This document shows, in pieces, positions 45,040 to 53,603 of a stretch of 64,000 bases of DNA. The notes beneath the pieces are model-generated. The model was not told the DNA's origin, searched no databases, and worked only from the letters and a program-made list of their open reading frames with translations. Each line of letters begins with the position of its first letter. Within the stretch, counting starts at the first letter, position 1. The stretch spans positions 3,615,001 through 3,679,000 of the forward strand of contig NZ_JAOTIK010000001.1 of the NCBI RefSeq assembly GCF_030116705.1. Reading direction: 5' to 3'. Source of the stretch: Streptomyces sp. ML-6 (GTDB lineage: Bacteria > Actinomycetota > Actinomycetes > Streptomycetales > Streptomycetaceae). The position numbers were made by a program, and so were the translations under genes.

Positions 45040-45305
45040 CTGCCCCTTTCTGTTGCTGCTCGCGTGCTCTTTCCCGGGCGGTCTGCACCATCCGGTCCAG
45101 CCCGCCGGCACCCTGGTACGCCTTGTCGGCCCAGCACGTGAGGCCGGCCTCGGTGAGTGCTTCGACGGCCTCGCGTATGCAGCGGTACGCGGTCGCGATG
45201 CCGATACCGAACCCGGCGGCGAGCCGGGCGCAGGTGTCACCGCGTCGCAGATGGGCCGGGGCGAGGAGAGCCTGACGGTCGGCGGTGAAGCGCCGCCACC
45301 GGGGC
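45040..45305 (-). pseudogene. IS5-family (DDE_4 type) transposase remnant
   Basis: The minus strand reads WRRFTADRQALLAPAHLRRGD, ARLAAGFGIGIATAYRCI (HTH) and then, after a deletion, TCWADKAYQGAGG near the second Asp. The catalytic Glu end and most of the core are gone. The last part lies beside the att right arm; about 100 bp of this stretch is also similar to 60250-60340. Confidence 0.65.
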
Positions 45306-45628
45306 CCGATCTCCCCTCGCCGGACAGCAAGTCGTCCGGTCGGGCACCGCAGGGTGCGACTGGACAGGCCGATCGAATGGGACCTCCCCCGCTCGAGCGA
45401 AGCCGAGAGCTCGGGGAAGGGTGGACAAGCACGCGAAGCTCCTGGTGGCTGCGAGCGATCTCGGTCGAGAACCCGTCCACCACGAGCTTCGTCGTTCCGC
45501 AGATCCGTCCAGCACGCGGCCGGCACCATCAGGTCGGAAAAGGCTCAGTACCGCCGCCCGATCCCGGGCAAGCGCCATCCGCCCCGACGCCCCCGCACCC
45601 ACCGCCCTCTACCGCGCCATGGTCCGCC
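45306..45628. other. Non-coding or decayed stretch
   Basis: About 320 bp with no convincing gene on either strand. A short inverted repeat CTCGAGCGAAGCCGAG occurs near 45390-45410. Probably the remains of the element that supplied the transposase. Confidence 0.3.
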
Positions 45629-46141
45629 TCACCCGCTCCGGCGGTTGGCGTCCCCGTCCGGTGGGGCCGCGGGGTGGGAGAGCGCGGCGAGGAGGATCTC
45701 GGCGGCCTGGGTGACGTTGCCGGAATGGACGGCACGGGCCATGGCCGTGCGGGCGGCCTCGGGCGTCGTGTCCGGCGGAACGACCATGAGGGAAAAATGG
45801 TCGTTGTCGCCTCGGGTGATCAGGATGGTGTCATCACCGACGGGGAACGAGTCGAGGTGTACGACCCGCTCGTCGACGACCAGGCGGGTCGGGATGCCGT
45901 TCCAGGCGGAGGCGTCCAGGCCGACCCTGGTGATGGGCCCGAGGTGCTCGGTCAGGGCGGTGACCAGCGGCGGGATCTCCCGCTTGACGTCACGCGAGCG
46001 CGGCCACCACGCGCCGTCGAGGAGGCTCTGCCGGGATCCTGTCGTCTCCAGCCGGAGCAGCGCGGTGCCCGGTCCGACGGCCCGGTGGACCTCGTCCGGC
46101 AGGAGGCGCGGAGGCGTGGGGGGAATGCCTGCGTCGGTCAT
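45629..46141 (-). CDS. DUF5994-family protein (copy 1)
   Basis: 170 residues from the ATG at 46141. Conserved core SLLDGAWWPRSRDVKREIPPL, then HLGPITRVGLDASAWN and VHLDSFPVG, ending with an Ala-rich helix. Paralogous to the protein at 48224 (LLDGAWWPRSRDLAAELPPL). DUF5994 proteins are small soluble Streptomyces proteins of unknown function, often near stress regulators. Confidence 0.8.
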   Translation of the reverse strand: MTDAGIPPTPPRLLPDEVHRAVGPGTALLRLETTGSRQSLLDGAWWPRSRDVKREIPPLVTALTEHLGPITRVGLDASAWNGIPTRLVVDERVVHLDSFPVGDDTILITRGDNDHFSLMVVPPDTTPEAARTAMARAVHSGNVTQAAEILLAALSHPAAPPDGDANRRSG

Positions 46142-46388
46142 GATCGGTCCGCCCGTCCACGGGTGATGCCGCTGCCGCCCGGACCGGTGCCACGGCGGAC
46201 GCCGGGCCAGCGGGCGGGGCGCGGCCCCGTTCTTTCACCGTACTCCGGGAGGCAGCGCGAACGCGCCGCTCCCCGCCGGTGAACCGAACGGCGCCGGTGG
46301 CTTCGGACGTACCGTGGACGTACGGAGGCATGCCCGCCCCGCTCCGGTCGTTTGCGGGCGGACCTCCGGTGGAAAGGACGGTGCCGCC

Positions 46389-46661
46389 TTGGACCGCAAT
46401 GAGTCAGAGGCAGAAGCCCTGCCGCCGCCGGGGTACGCCGAAGTCCGCATCGTCGCCGCCACACCGGACGCCGCCCGGATGGTGGCCGACGTCCTCCGTC
46501 ACTGCTTCGCCGGTGACGAGCAGCGCAGCTACCCCGCCCCCGGCGGAGGGACCCGCCTCCACCTCACCGTCGACACCGCCCACACCGCCGAACCGGCCCG
46601 GTCCTGGCTGGCCACCAGCAGGCCCCCGAGCGGCACCGGGCCCCACTCCCAGGAACCCTGA
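46389..46661 (+). CDS. Small conserved protein (copy 1 of a paralogous pair)
   Basis: 90 residues from a TTG at 46389. Core PPPGYAEVRIVAATPDAARMV, then CFAGDEQRSYPAPGGGTRLH and LTVDT. Almost the same core occurs at 49099, also with a TTG start. Alpha/beta fold expected; function unknown. Upstream of the SpoIIE phosphatase gene. Confidence 0.75.
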   Translation: MDRNESEAEALPPPGYAEVRIVAATPDAARMVADVLRHCFAGDEQRSYPAPGGGTRLHLTVDTAHTAEPARSWLATSRPPSGTGPHSQEP

Positions 46662-46798
46662 CCGGGCGGCCGGCGCCGTCGGGGCGCGTGGCGGCCCCGG
46701 TCGCCGCGGAGCATCCTGGAAGCCGCACCGCGATGCCGACGGATCCGCCCCCGGCACCGGACCAGGGCGTCGCCCCGCTGCCCGCCTGGAGGCCCCGG

Positions 46799-48007
46799 AT
46801 GACCGTCGGACGCCACGAGGACAACCGGGACCCCGACCGCTCGGAGAGCTTCGGGGAGATGCTGGTGGGCGGGCTCCTGGACCACGCCCACGGGCTGCCG
46901 CCCGACCGGGTGGGATCCGCCCTCGCCGACGCGGTGGCCCGGATGGGGGGCCGCGAGGTGCGGATCCTGCTCCAGGACTACGGGCAGCGGAATCTGGTCC
47001 CCCTGGCCGGGGGCGGGCTGGAGGGCGGCGATCCCGTGCCGATCGACGGTTCGGCGGCCGGCCGGTGCTTCCTCACCTCGCGCCCGGTCGAGGTGTCGCT
47101 GGCCGACGGAGTGCGGGTCCACGTCCCGCTGCTGGACGGCGGCGACCAGGCCGGCGTCCTGGCCGTCACCCTGGACGCGGTCGACGACGACGCCCGCCGC
47201 ATCCTGCGCAGGCTCGCCGCCCTGGCCGCCGCCACGCTGCAGACCAAGAACGGCTACACCGACCTCTTCTTCCGCACCCGCCGCGGCGAACCGATGAGCG
47301 TCGCCGCCGAGATCCAGTGGTCCCTCCTGCCCCCGCTCGCCATGACGATGCCCCGCGTCGCGGTCGCCGGAGTCCTGGAACCCGCCTACGACGTGGCCGG
47401 CGACAGCTTCGACTACGCCCTGAACGGCGACGTCCTCCACCTCGCCATGATCGACGCCATGGGCCACGGCCTCGACGCGGCGACCATGGCGACCGTCGCC
47501 ATCGGCTCGTACCGGCACGCCCGCCGCACCAGCGTCGAACTCTCCGAGATCTACCTCTTCATGGACCGGGCCGTCGCCGAGCAGTTCGCCCCCGACCACT
47601 TCGTCACCGCGCAGATGCTGCGGCTCGACACCGACACCGGCCGCCTCCAGTGGGTGAACGCCGGGCACCCCGCCCCCCTGCTGATCCGCGAGCACCGCGT
47701 CGTACGCCGCCTCGACAGCCCCACCACCCTCCCCGTCGGCTTCGGCGGAGACCAGCCTCAGGTCAGCGAAGTGGCGCTCGAACCCGGGGACCGGATCCTC
47801 TGCTTCACCGACGGTCTGATCGAGGAACACGAGAGCGGGCAGGAGGAGTTCGGCGAGGACCAGCTGATCAACTGGGTGAATCAGCTGGACAGGGCGGACC
47901 GGGAGGTACACGCGGTGGCACGGGACCTGTCCCACACCCTCAAGCGGGCACGCGGCGAGGCCACTTCGGACGACGCCACGCTCCTCCTGGTCGAGTGGCG
48001 CGGGTGA
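46799..48007 (+). CDS. PP2C-family SpoIIE-type serine phosphatase with GAF-like N-terminus
   Basis: 402 residues from the ATG at 46799, which has GGAGG six bases upstream; in-frame starts at 46733 and 46688 exist. The N-terminal GAF-like region (about residues 30-160) precedes the SpoIIE domain: DVAGDSFDY, IDAMGHGLDAA, GHPAPLLI, FTDGLIEEH and SDDATLLLVEW. These hold the metal-binding Asp residues. Such phosphatases dephosphorylate anti-sigma antagonists; the STAS protein at 50138 is a candidate substrate in the same module. Confidence 0.88.
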   Translation: MTVGRHEDNRDPDRSESFGEMLVGGLLDHAHGLPPDRVGSALADAVARMGGREVRILLQDYGQRNLVPLAGGGLEGGDPVPIDGSAAGRCFLTSRPVEVSLADGVRVHVPLLDGGDQAGVLAVTLDAVDDDARRILRRLAALAAATLQTKNGYTDLFFRTRRGEPMSVAAEIQWSLLPPLAMTMPRVAVAGVLEPAYDVAGDSFDYALNGDVLHLAMIDAMGHGLDAATMATVAIGSYRHARRTSVELSEIYLFMDRAVAEQFAPDHFVTAQMLRLDTDTGRLQWVNAGHPAPLLIREHRVVRRLDSPTTLPVGFGGDQPQVSEVALEPGDRILCFTDGLIEEHESGQEEFGEDQLINWVNQLDRADREVHAVARDLSHTLKRARGEATSDDATLLLVEWRG

Positions 48008-48183
48008 CGAAGGGACGTGACGCGAGGTGAGGTCACCGGCGTCGACCGGGCGGATGCTTCCGGCCCGGGAAATCGGCTGGACGGACACCACTCGTCCGCC
48101 CCGGCGCGGAGTAGGCTGAAGGTACCGGGAGTAACTCGAACACCCGCTCCCAAGCGGACGTCGTTTCCGGCGATCAAGACACT

Positions 48184-48205
48184 GGGCCGCCCTGCAGGGC
48201 GGCCC
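48184..48205 (+). promoter_or_regulatory. 22-bp perfect palindrome in the leader of the second DUF5994 gene
   Basis: GGGCCGCCCTG is followed directly by its complement, 18 bp before the ATG at 48224. In RNA it would form a strong stem close to the ribosome-binding region, so it may limit translation or end transcription. Confidence 0.5.
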
Positions 48206-48223
48206 GGAGACGGGTCCGCGATC

Positions 48224-48778
48224 ATGACCACCACCCTCGCACCCTCGCATTCGCCGCGCCTTTCGCTGACGCCGAAGACCACACTCGCCGGTCTCCTGGA
48301 CGGCGCCTGGTGGCCTCGCTCGCGTGACCTCGCCGCTGAGCTTCCGCCCCTGGTCGACGCGCTGGAAGAGCACTTCGGACGCATCACACGGGTCACGGTG
48401 AACCCCACCCGCTGGCCCGTCGTCCCGCACAAGGTTCCTGCCACCGGGCACACCGTGCACGTCGGCTGGTTCACCGAGCAGGATCCCGACAAGATGATCC
48501 TGCTCTCCTACACCGTCGGCCGCGTCGACCTGCTGGTGATACCGCCCGAGACCGAACCCGCCGCAGCCACCCGGCTCATGGCGGCCGCCGCGGTCCCCGG
48601 CAGCGTTCTCACCGCTGGTGTCCTGATGTCCGGCGAAGCCGCGACCGGCCGCCGCATGCGCGACGCCCGCAGCGGCGAGGACGCCTGGGAGACGGACGGA
48701 GGGGCCGCCCTGCCGCCCCTCCGGCACCCGGTCGTCGGCGCGCGGATGATTCCGCTGCCGAAGAACACGCGGTGGTGA
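48224..48778 (+). CDS. DUF5994-family protein (copy 2)
   Basis: 184 residues from the ATG at 48224. Core LLDGAWWPRSRDLAAELPPL, then HFGRITRVTVNPTRWP and HVGWFTEQDPDKMILLSY, the same order as copy 1 at 45629. Short C-terminal basic tail. Unknown function; duplicated within one module around the SpoIIE phosphatase. Confidence 0.82.
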   Translation: MTTTLAPSHSPRLSLTPKTTLAGLLDGAWWPRSRDLAAELPPLVDALEEHFGRITRVTVNPTRWPVVPHKVPATGHTVHVGWFTEQDPDKMILLSYTVGRVDLLVIPPETEPAAATRLMAAAAVPGSVLTAGVLMSGEAATGRRMRDARSGEDAWETDGGAALPPLRHPVVGARMIPLPKNTRW

Positions 48779-48782
48779 CGAC

Positions 48783-48992
48783 ATGGAGACCCTGATCGCG
48801 CTCGCGGCCGCCGCTGTGCTGATCACGCTCGGCACGCGCCTCGTCCACCGGCTCAACGCCCAGCACGACGCACGCATCGCCGCCCGCCACTACAGCGACC
48901 CCTTCCCGGCCATCTGCCGACCGCCCGGTCACAGCCCCCGCACGCCGACAGAGCAAGCCGCCCGCCGCAGGGCCATGGGCACCTGGCCCTGA
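48783..48992 (+). CDS. Small membrane-anchored hypothetical protein
   Basis: 69 residues. N-terminal helix ETLIALAAAAVLITLGTRLV, then a basic, His-rich tail (HARIAARHYSDPFPA-like). It follows the DUF5994 gene by 4 bp, so probably co-translated. No family recognised. Confidence 0.55.
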   Translation: METLIALAAAAVLITLGTRLVHRLNAQHDARIAARHYSDPFPAICRPPGHSPRTPTEQAARRRAMGTWP

Positions 48993-49098
48993 CCGCTCCA
49001 GAGACCACTCCTCCGACCGAAGGCCGCGGGTGGGGCACCCGACACCCGGGACAACCCACCCGCCGGTCTCTCGCTCGCCCGTGAAGGGACCACGCCCC

Positions 49099-49365
49099 TT
49101 GTACCGCACCGACACCGCGGCCCTGCCCTCGGCCGGACAGGCCGAGATCCGCATCGTCGCCGCCACCCCCGAAGCCGCCCGCGCGGTCGCCGAGGTGATC
49201 CGCCGCTCGTTCGCCGGGACGGAACAGCGCAGCTACCCCGCCCTCGACGGCGGCACCCGGCTCCACCTCACCGTCGACACCGAAACCGCCGCAGAGCCCG
49301 CCCGCTCCTGGCTCACCACCAGCAGGTCGTCCCCTCGCACCGGCACCCACGTCGACGAAGTCTGA
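49099..49365 (+). CDS. Small conserved protein (copy 2 of a paralogous pair)
   Basis: 88 residues from a TTG at 49099. Core QAEIRIVAATPEAARAVAEV, then SFAGTEQRSYPALDGGTRLH, closely matching the protein at 46389. Function unknown. The pairing with a DUF5994 gene is the same as for copy 1. Confidence 0.75.
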   Translation: MYRTDTAALPSAGQAEIRIVAATPEAARAVAEVIRRSFAGTEQRSYPALDGGTRLHLTVDTETAAEPARSWLTTSRSSPRTGTHVDEV

Positions 49366-49401
49366 GCGGAATCGGACTTCACACGACGAAAGGCCCTGGT
49401 C

Positions 49402-49674
49402 ATGGCCACACTCCACGAGCGACAGCTCTACCGCGAGCGGGTCCTGACCGCCCTCTACGAAGCCACCGAAGGCAACCGGCTCCTCGGCATCACGGGACGG
49501 AAGCTGCGCAACGACCTGCGTATCCCGGAGGAAGACCTGGCCGCCGCCTGCGCCTACCTCGCCGGCGAGGGCCTGATCACCGTCGACTGGGAACCGGGCA
49601 ACACACCCGCGATGGTCTCCCTCACCCACCAGGGAATCCGCCGTATGGAGGCCGAAGAACAAGAGCGCGGCTGA
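49402..49674 (+). CDS. Small winged-helix-like protein
   Basis: 90 residues from the ATG at 49402. YRERVLTALYEATEGNRLLG, then GRKLRNDLRIPEEDLAAACAY and LAGEGLITVDW, a winged-helix pattern, ending LTHQGIRRMEAEEQERG. Widespread small Streptomyces protein type. May bind DNA; not tested by sequence alone. Confidence 0.7.
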   Translation: MATLHERQLYRERVLTALYEATEGNRLLGITGRKLRNDLRIPEEDLAAACAYLAGEGLITVDWEPGNTPAMVSLTHQGIRRMEAEEQERG

Positions 49675-50137
49675 GCCGGACCACTCCGACGGCCCGCTCT
49701 TGCCCGACCCGGCCCGCCCGGCCGAGAAGTCGTACGATTGAACACGGATCGAGCACGCTCACGTGTGACGATCCGGAAGGGCGGCCCCGACGGAGTGAAT
49801 GCGCCGGGGCCGTTGTGACGACCGCCGCCAGGCCCGCGCACCCGGCGTCTCGGACGTGGCACCGGCCGGTACGTCGGCGCCCGTCGTCCCTCGCGACGCC
49901 AGTCAGCACCAGCCCGGAGATCCGCCGTTGGGGCCCGCGCGCTGTCGCGGGCCCCAACCCCTTCCGTCGTCTATCGCATGGCGCAGAGGAGCGGCGGCGC
50001 CAGGCGGCAGTGGATCAGAGTCCTGCGAGGTGCGGGCCGCGGAGGTGGGGCGTGACGGCGGCGCCTTGGTTCGCGCGGTTCCCCGTGCGCAAGGAGAACC
50101 GCTGCGAGCATCGGGACGCAGGCCAGGAGTACGAACG
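49675..50137. other. Gene-free stretch with a strong terminator; possible small RNA
   Basis: About 460 bp without a convincing gene. It has a TACGAT box at 49733-49738, an inverted repeat in the 49785-49818 area (CGGCCCCG...CGGGGCCG), and a 13-bp-stem terminator at 49927-49958. The combination would suit a non-coding transcript of about 220 nt, but nothing else supports it. Confidence 0.35.
49927..49958. terminator. Strong GC hairpin
   Basis: GTTGGGGCCCGCG pairs with its complement across a 6-nt loop and is followed by CCCCTTCCG. Confidence 0.7.
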
Positions 50138-50560
50138 TCATGACCGGCCCACCGCCGTCAGGGAGCCGGCATGGGCCCGCTGCCGTCGTGCTGGTGCAGC
50201 GGCGTTCAGAAGGTGCTGAACGGCCCGGGAGCGGTTCGCGAGTCTGAGGCGGCGCCCCTGCCGGGGCCACCAGTCGAGGACGGCCAGGAAGCCGGAGTCG
50301 CAGAAGGTGACCCGGGAGGTGTCCAGGACAAGGCCGGTGCAGCCGTCTTCGGCCGCCGAGGCCAGCAGTGCCCGCAGCGGGGCGGCGCTGAAGTGGTCGA
50401 TCTCTCCGGCGAGGCGGAGGACCAGGGTGGTGCCGAGGGTGGTGCAGGAGTCGACGACTATGACGCCGGGCGCGGTGTCCGCGCCCGAGTCGTGCACGAC
50501 AGGAGGAGCAGGGGTGGCGGGAGCGGCGGACAGTATCGGTCCGGCGCTTGAAGTACTCAC
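50138..50560 (-). CDS. STAS-domain anti-sigma factor antagonist-like protein
   Basis: 140 residues from a GTG at 50560. LVLRLAGEIDHFSAAPLRALL, then TGLVLDTSRVTFCDSGFLAVLDWW is the STAS phosphorylation-site loop, with DSG in place of the usual DSSG-type sequence. The C-terminus is basic. It could be the partner of the SpoIIE phosphatase at 46799, although the two are on opposite strands. Confidence 0.82.
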   Translation of the reverse strand: MSTSSAGPILSAAPATPAPPVVHDSGADTAPGVIVVDSCTTLGTTLVLRLAGEIDHFSAAPLRALLASAAEDGCTGLVLDTSRVTFCDSGFLAVLDWWPRQGRRLRLANRSRAVQHLLNAAAPARRQRAHAGSLTAVGRS

Positions 50561-50817
50561 GTCCCCATCAACGCCTCCCGCCCGGGGCCGGGGAACGAGC
50601 CACGCGCCCCTTTCACCCCATGTGACCAGCACCGATCCCCGGCAAGGGGGAAAGATTCCACCCGAACGAGGCAGACGGACGCCTACGACGCGACCGCTGT
50701 CCTCCGGGATCGCCGGGACCGCGCCGAGTGGGACCGGCTGTGAGGGGAAGCGTCTCCCCGGGCATCCTGCCGACTGGAGACTTCGATGACCGTGGACTTC
50801 GACAGGAGACCTGTCAC

Positions 50818-50945
50818 GTGCCCCATCCGTGCCCTTCAAGGCGGTGAACAGCGGTCACCACGGGTGCGGGCGGAACCCGTCGGAACACCCTGCGAAGAGA
50901 ATTGTCCGCAGGTCAGAGGCCATATGGGCGGCCAAGACGTCGGTG
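50818..50945 (+). other. Left arm of att copy 4
   Basis: GTGCCCCATCCGTGCCC begins at 50818, 128 bp before the core. GGTGAACA is at 50843 and GCAGGTCAGAGG at 50908. Confidence 0.78.
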
Positions 50946-50987
50946 ATTCCCAAGCTCAGAGCGCGAGTTCGATTCTCGTCACCCGCT
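50946..50987 (+). repeat. att core copy 4
   Basis: Identical to the tRNA core over 42 bp. Boundary of modules D and E. Its hairpin has been pushed 1.4 kb away by an IS that landed 7 bp downstream. Confidence 0.95.
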
Positions 50988-51099
50988 CTTTGTTAGTGGG
51001 CGGTTCGTGAGTCTTTGAGTCGTTCTGTGGTCGCCAGATGGAGTGGGGTGGGGGCGGAACCCGTGGGTCCGTGGTGCGGGGTCTGCTGGGGTTGGCGGG

Positions 51100-51945
51100 A
51101 TGAGTGAACGCAAGCCGTACCCCAGCGACTTATCGGACGAGCAGTGGTCGTTGATCGAGCCGGTGATCACCGCATGGAAGGACCGGCACCGCTCGGTCAG
51201 CGGTCATCAGGGCGCTTACGACATGCGGGAGATCGTGAACGCGATCCTCTACCAGGGGCGGACCGGCTGCCAATGGGCCTACCTCCCGCACGACCTGCCG
51301 CAGAAGAGCGCGACGTACTACTACTTCGCCGCCTGGCGGGACGACGGAACCGACCAGGTCATCCATGAACTCCTGCGCTGTCAGGTCCGTGAACGCGCCC
51401 GACGATTAGAGGACCCGACCCTGGTGGTACTGGACACCCAGAGTGTCCACGCGGCCGTCGGGGTCCCCGCCGCCACGACCGGCTACGATCCGGCCAAGCG
51501 GGTGCCGGGCCGCAAGCGCGGCGTGGCCGTGGACGTCCTCGGCCTGGTCATCGCGGTCGTCGTCCTCGCCGCGAACACCCACGACAACACCGCGGGCATC
51601 GTCCTACTGGACCAGGTCGCCGAGCACACCGGCGACACCGTCCGCAAAGCCCTGGTCGACCAGGGCTTCAAGAACCAGGTCGTCGAACACGGCGCCGCCC
51701 TGGGCATCGACGTCGAGATCGTCGAACGCGAGCCCGGATACCGGGGATTCCTGCCGCAGCCGAAGCGGTGGAGGGTCGAGCAGACCTACGGAATCCTGAT
51801 ACTCCACCGGCGACTGGTCCGTGACTACGAGCACCGCACCGCCTCGTCCGCCTCCCGCATCTACTGGGCGATGTCCCATGTCATGATCCGCCGTCTCACC
51901 GGCACGAGCACCTCCACCTGGCGCGAAGAGGCAGTGAGCGCGTGA
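51100..51945 (+). CDS. IS5-family transposase
   Basis: 281 residues from the start at 51100. PYPSDLSDEQWSLIEPVI opens the N-terminal domain. TLVVLDTQSVHAAV holds the first Asp, GRKRGVAVDVLGLV the following strand, and KRWRVEQTYGILILHRRLVRDYE the Glu. Complete and apparently intact. Overlaps the passenger gene by GTGA. Confidence 0.95.
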   Translation: MSERKPYPSDLSDEQWSLIEPVITAWKDRHRSVSGHQGAYDMREIVNAILYQGRTGCQWAYLPHDLPQKSATYYYFAAWRDDGTDQVIHELLRCQVRERARRLEDPTLVVLDTQSVHAAVGVPAATTGYDPAKRVPGRKRGVAVDVLGLVIAVVVLAANTHDNTAGIVLLDQVAEHTGDTVRKALVDQGFKNQVVEHGAALGIDVEIVEREPGYRGFLPQPKRWRVEQTYGILILHRRLVRDYEHRTASSASRIYWAMSHVMIRRLTGTSTSTWREEAVSA

Positions 51946-52340
51946 ACATTCGCCCCCTCCTTGAGGCACTGGACCTGCAGGAAGACGCCGCCCGGGCCCT
52001 GGCCGACGACCTGCGCACGCAGATCGACGACCTGCAGACCCGGCTACGGGAAGCCGAGACACACCTCGAGCACCTCGTGATCACCCGCAAGACCGTCACC
52101 GGCCTTGCCGACCGGCTCCCTGCATCCCCGCCTGAACTGCCAGAGCACCCGGACTACCCGCGCATCCTCGCCGCCTTCAACGAGGCGACCGGCCCCCTGC
52201 GGGCCAAGGATGTCTGCCAGGCCCTTGGCCATGAACTGCTGCCGAAGAACGTCGAAGGCACCCGGGCCAAGCTGAAGCGCCTAGTCAAACTCGGCATCCT
52301 CACCGAAGCCGACACCGGCTGGTTTGCCCGGCAGCAGTAG
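51942..52340 (+). CDS. IS passenger protein, coiled coil plus winged-helix-like end
   Basis: 132 residues, GTG start overlapping the transposase stop. The N-terminus (LLEALDLQEDAARALADDL, then LQTRLREAETHLEHLV) is a coiled coil. The C-terminus (EATGPLRAKDVCQALGHELLP, then RAKLKRLVKLGILTEADTG) resembles a winged helix. It lies fully inside the IS ends, so it travels with the element. It may regulate transposition or bind the ends; unknown. Confidence 0.7.
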   Translation: MNIRPLLEALDLQEDAARALADDLRTQIDDLQTRLREAETHLEHLVITRKTVTGLADRLPASPPELPEHPDYPRILAAFNEATGPLRAKDVCQALGHELLPKNVEGTRAKLKRLVKLGILTEADTGWFARQQ

Positions 52341-52413
52341 CCGGCCCCGCGGCCAGCACCCCTACCCCAAGCCTCACTTCGAAACGGACATCAACTCACG
52401 AACCGCCCACTTA

Positions 52414-52440
52414 AAGGCCCTGGTCAGCGACCAGGGCCTT
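52414..52440 (+). terminator. Post-att hairpin 4 (displaced by the IS)
   Basis: 12-bp stem AAGGCCCTGGTC with complement, loop AGC, then GTTTGTTGCCTGGACC. It follows the right IS end directly; before insertion it stood a few bases after att copy 4. Confidence 0.8.
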
Positions 52441-52543
52441 GTTTGTTGCCTGGACCGGGCGCCTGCCGACGTTTCTCGGCGTCGCCGTGCCCGTCCCTCA
52501 CCGTTGAATCCCTAGATCACTTCACATCATTCCGGGAGAACCC

Positions 52544-52759
52544 ATGACCGTGAGCAAGAACATCAACAACCCCGTGGGCATGGGCGGCGGCCAGCGCAAG
52601 AGGCTGTCCCGCGCCGAACGGCAGAACAACGGTCCGCATCGCAACCTCGACCGCCAGGGTGCCGCCGACCGGAAGGCGGAGCTGGTGCGCAAGATGCGCG
52701 AGAAGGCCGACGCGGCCGAGGGCGCCGGACAGACGGGCGACGGCATCGCACAGAGCTGA
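52544..52759 (+). CDS. DUF6243-like small basic protein
   Basis: 71 residues from the ATG at 52544. NNPVGMGGGQRKRLSRAERQ, then HRNLDRQGAADRKAELVRKM; a basic, probably disordered small protein of a type common in Streptomyces (DUF6243). Function unknown. First gene after the IS in module E. Confidence 0.8.
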   Translation: MTVSKNINNPVGMGGGQRKRLSRAERQNNGPHRNLDRQGAADRKAELVRKMREKADAAEGAGQTGDGIAQS

Positions 52760-53603
52760 CGCACCGCCGCCGCAGGTCGGCACGCAGGGGGCAGGGCCAG
52801 AACCACGACGCGCGGTCCTGGCCCTGCTGCCGTACCGGGGCCCTGCCGCCGTACCGGGCGCGGCCGGTCCTGCTCAGCTTTTCGGCCAGCCATCCGCGTC
52901 TCAGCCGAGCGCCCGGTGCGTACCCCTACATGCCGGTCAGGAGTTACATGCCGGTCAGGAGTTCAGTTCAAGTGCGCCCGGAGGCCGCGGGTCATCCGGG
53001 GCTGGTACAGCTTCGACCTGGAGGTCGAGACCTACGACAAGCTGCGCAGCACGGAACGCTCGGCACCTGGGCATCTGGGCCCCTGTTGCTCTCGATGGTG
53101 CCGCCCAACCTCGAACTCTGGTCCCCAGCAATCCGATTCCGTCGTGCTCGCCTGCCAGGGATATGGGGCCTGCTTGCACGGCCGCGACTCGGTAGCCGGC
53201 CGTGCAAGCAGGCCGCGATCAGTCTCCCGGAGAAGCGACAGCTCTCGGTGAAGTCCATGCGCGGCATGTTCGACATGGCACGCAGCATTCTCCTGCCCGG
53301 CAGCGACGTGCCCGAGGCAAATGAATACCTGTGTCGGCGGCCTCAGACTTTAACGGCCCTTACCGGGAGAGTTCCTGCCGCAGCGCACACGGGAAATAAA
53401 TGTGACACGCACAATCCGCTGCGGCGTGCTACTGTCGGACTCGGTTGCAGTTTTGGTACCCAAAAACTCAAGCGCCTCCGGTCGGCCTTCAGGCCACAGG
53501 GCAGCGCTTTGCATTTCCGGTCACTTTCCGGGCGGGGCATCATCGCGGCGACACGGTTTCCGCACAGTGCGGATCCCGATGTACTGCCCAGAGGAGATAT
53601 GAC
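52760..53603. other. Gene-poor 840-bp stretch: gene debris, repeats, and the cspA leader
   Basis: It holds an 18-bp tandem duplication (52927-52944 and 52945-52962), a short frame around 52985-53085 reading GWYSFDLEVETYDKLRST that may be a DUF4365 fragment, and a perfect 18-bp inverted repeat with 12-nt loop (53167-53184, 53197-53214). From about 53430 it looks like the long structured leader typical of cspA mRNAs, ending GAGGAGAT before the ATG. Confidence 0.5.
53167..53214. repeat. Perfect 18-bp inverted repeat
   Basis: GGCCTGCTTGCACGGCCG (53167) and its complement (53197) around a 12-nt loop; a very stable hairpin outside any gene. Confidence 0.8.

Larger units (their letters stand above)
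50995..52410 (+). mobile_element. IS5-family insertion sequence with passenger gene
   Basis: Perfect 16-bp terminal inverted repeats (GTGGGCGGTTCGTGAG and complement). Target duplication TTA at 50992-50994 and 52411-52413, again of TNA type. Length 1416 bp, longer than usual because of a second gene after the transposase. Confidence 0.93.

Noticed and set aside
45053..46282. Plus-strand 409-codon frame
   Set aside because: It runs antisense to the transposase remnant and the DUF5994 gene and shows no conserved pattern.
46529..48877. Very long open frame (782 codons) on the minus strand
   Set aside because: It is antisense to the SpoIIE phosphatase and DUF5994 genes, has no motif, and results from high GC at third positions.
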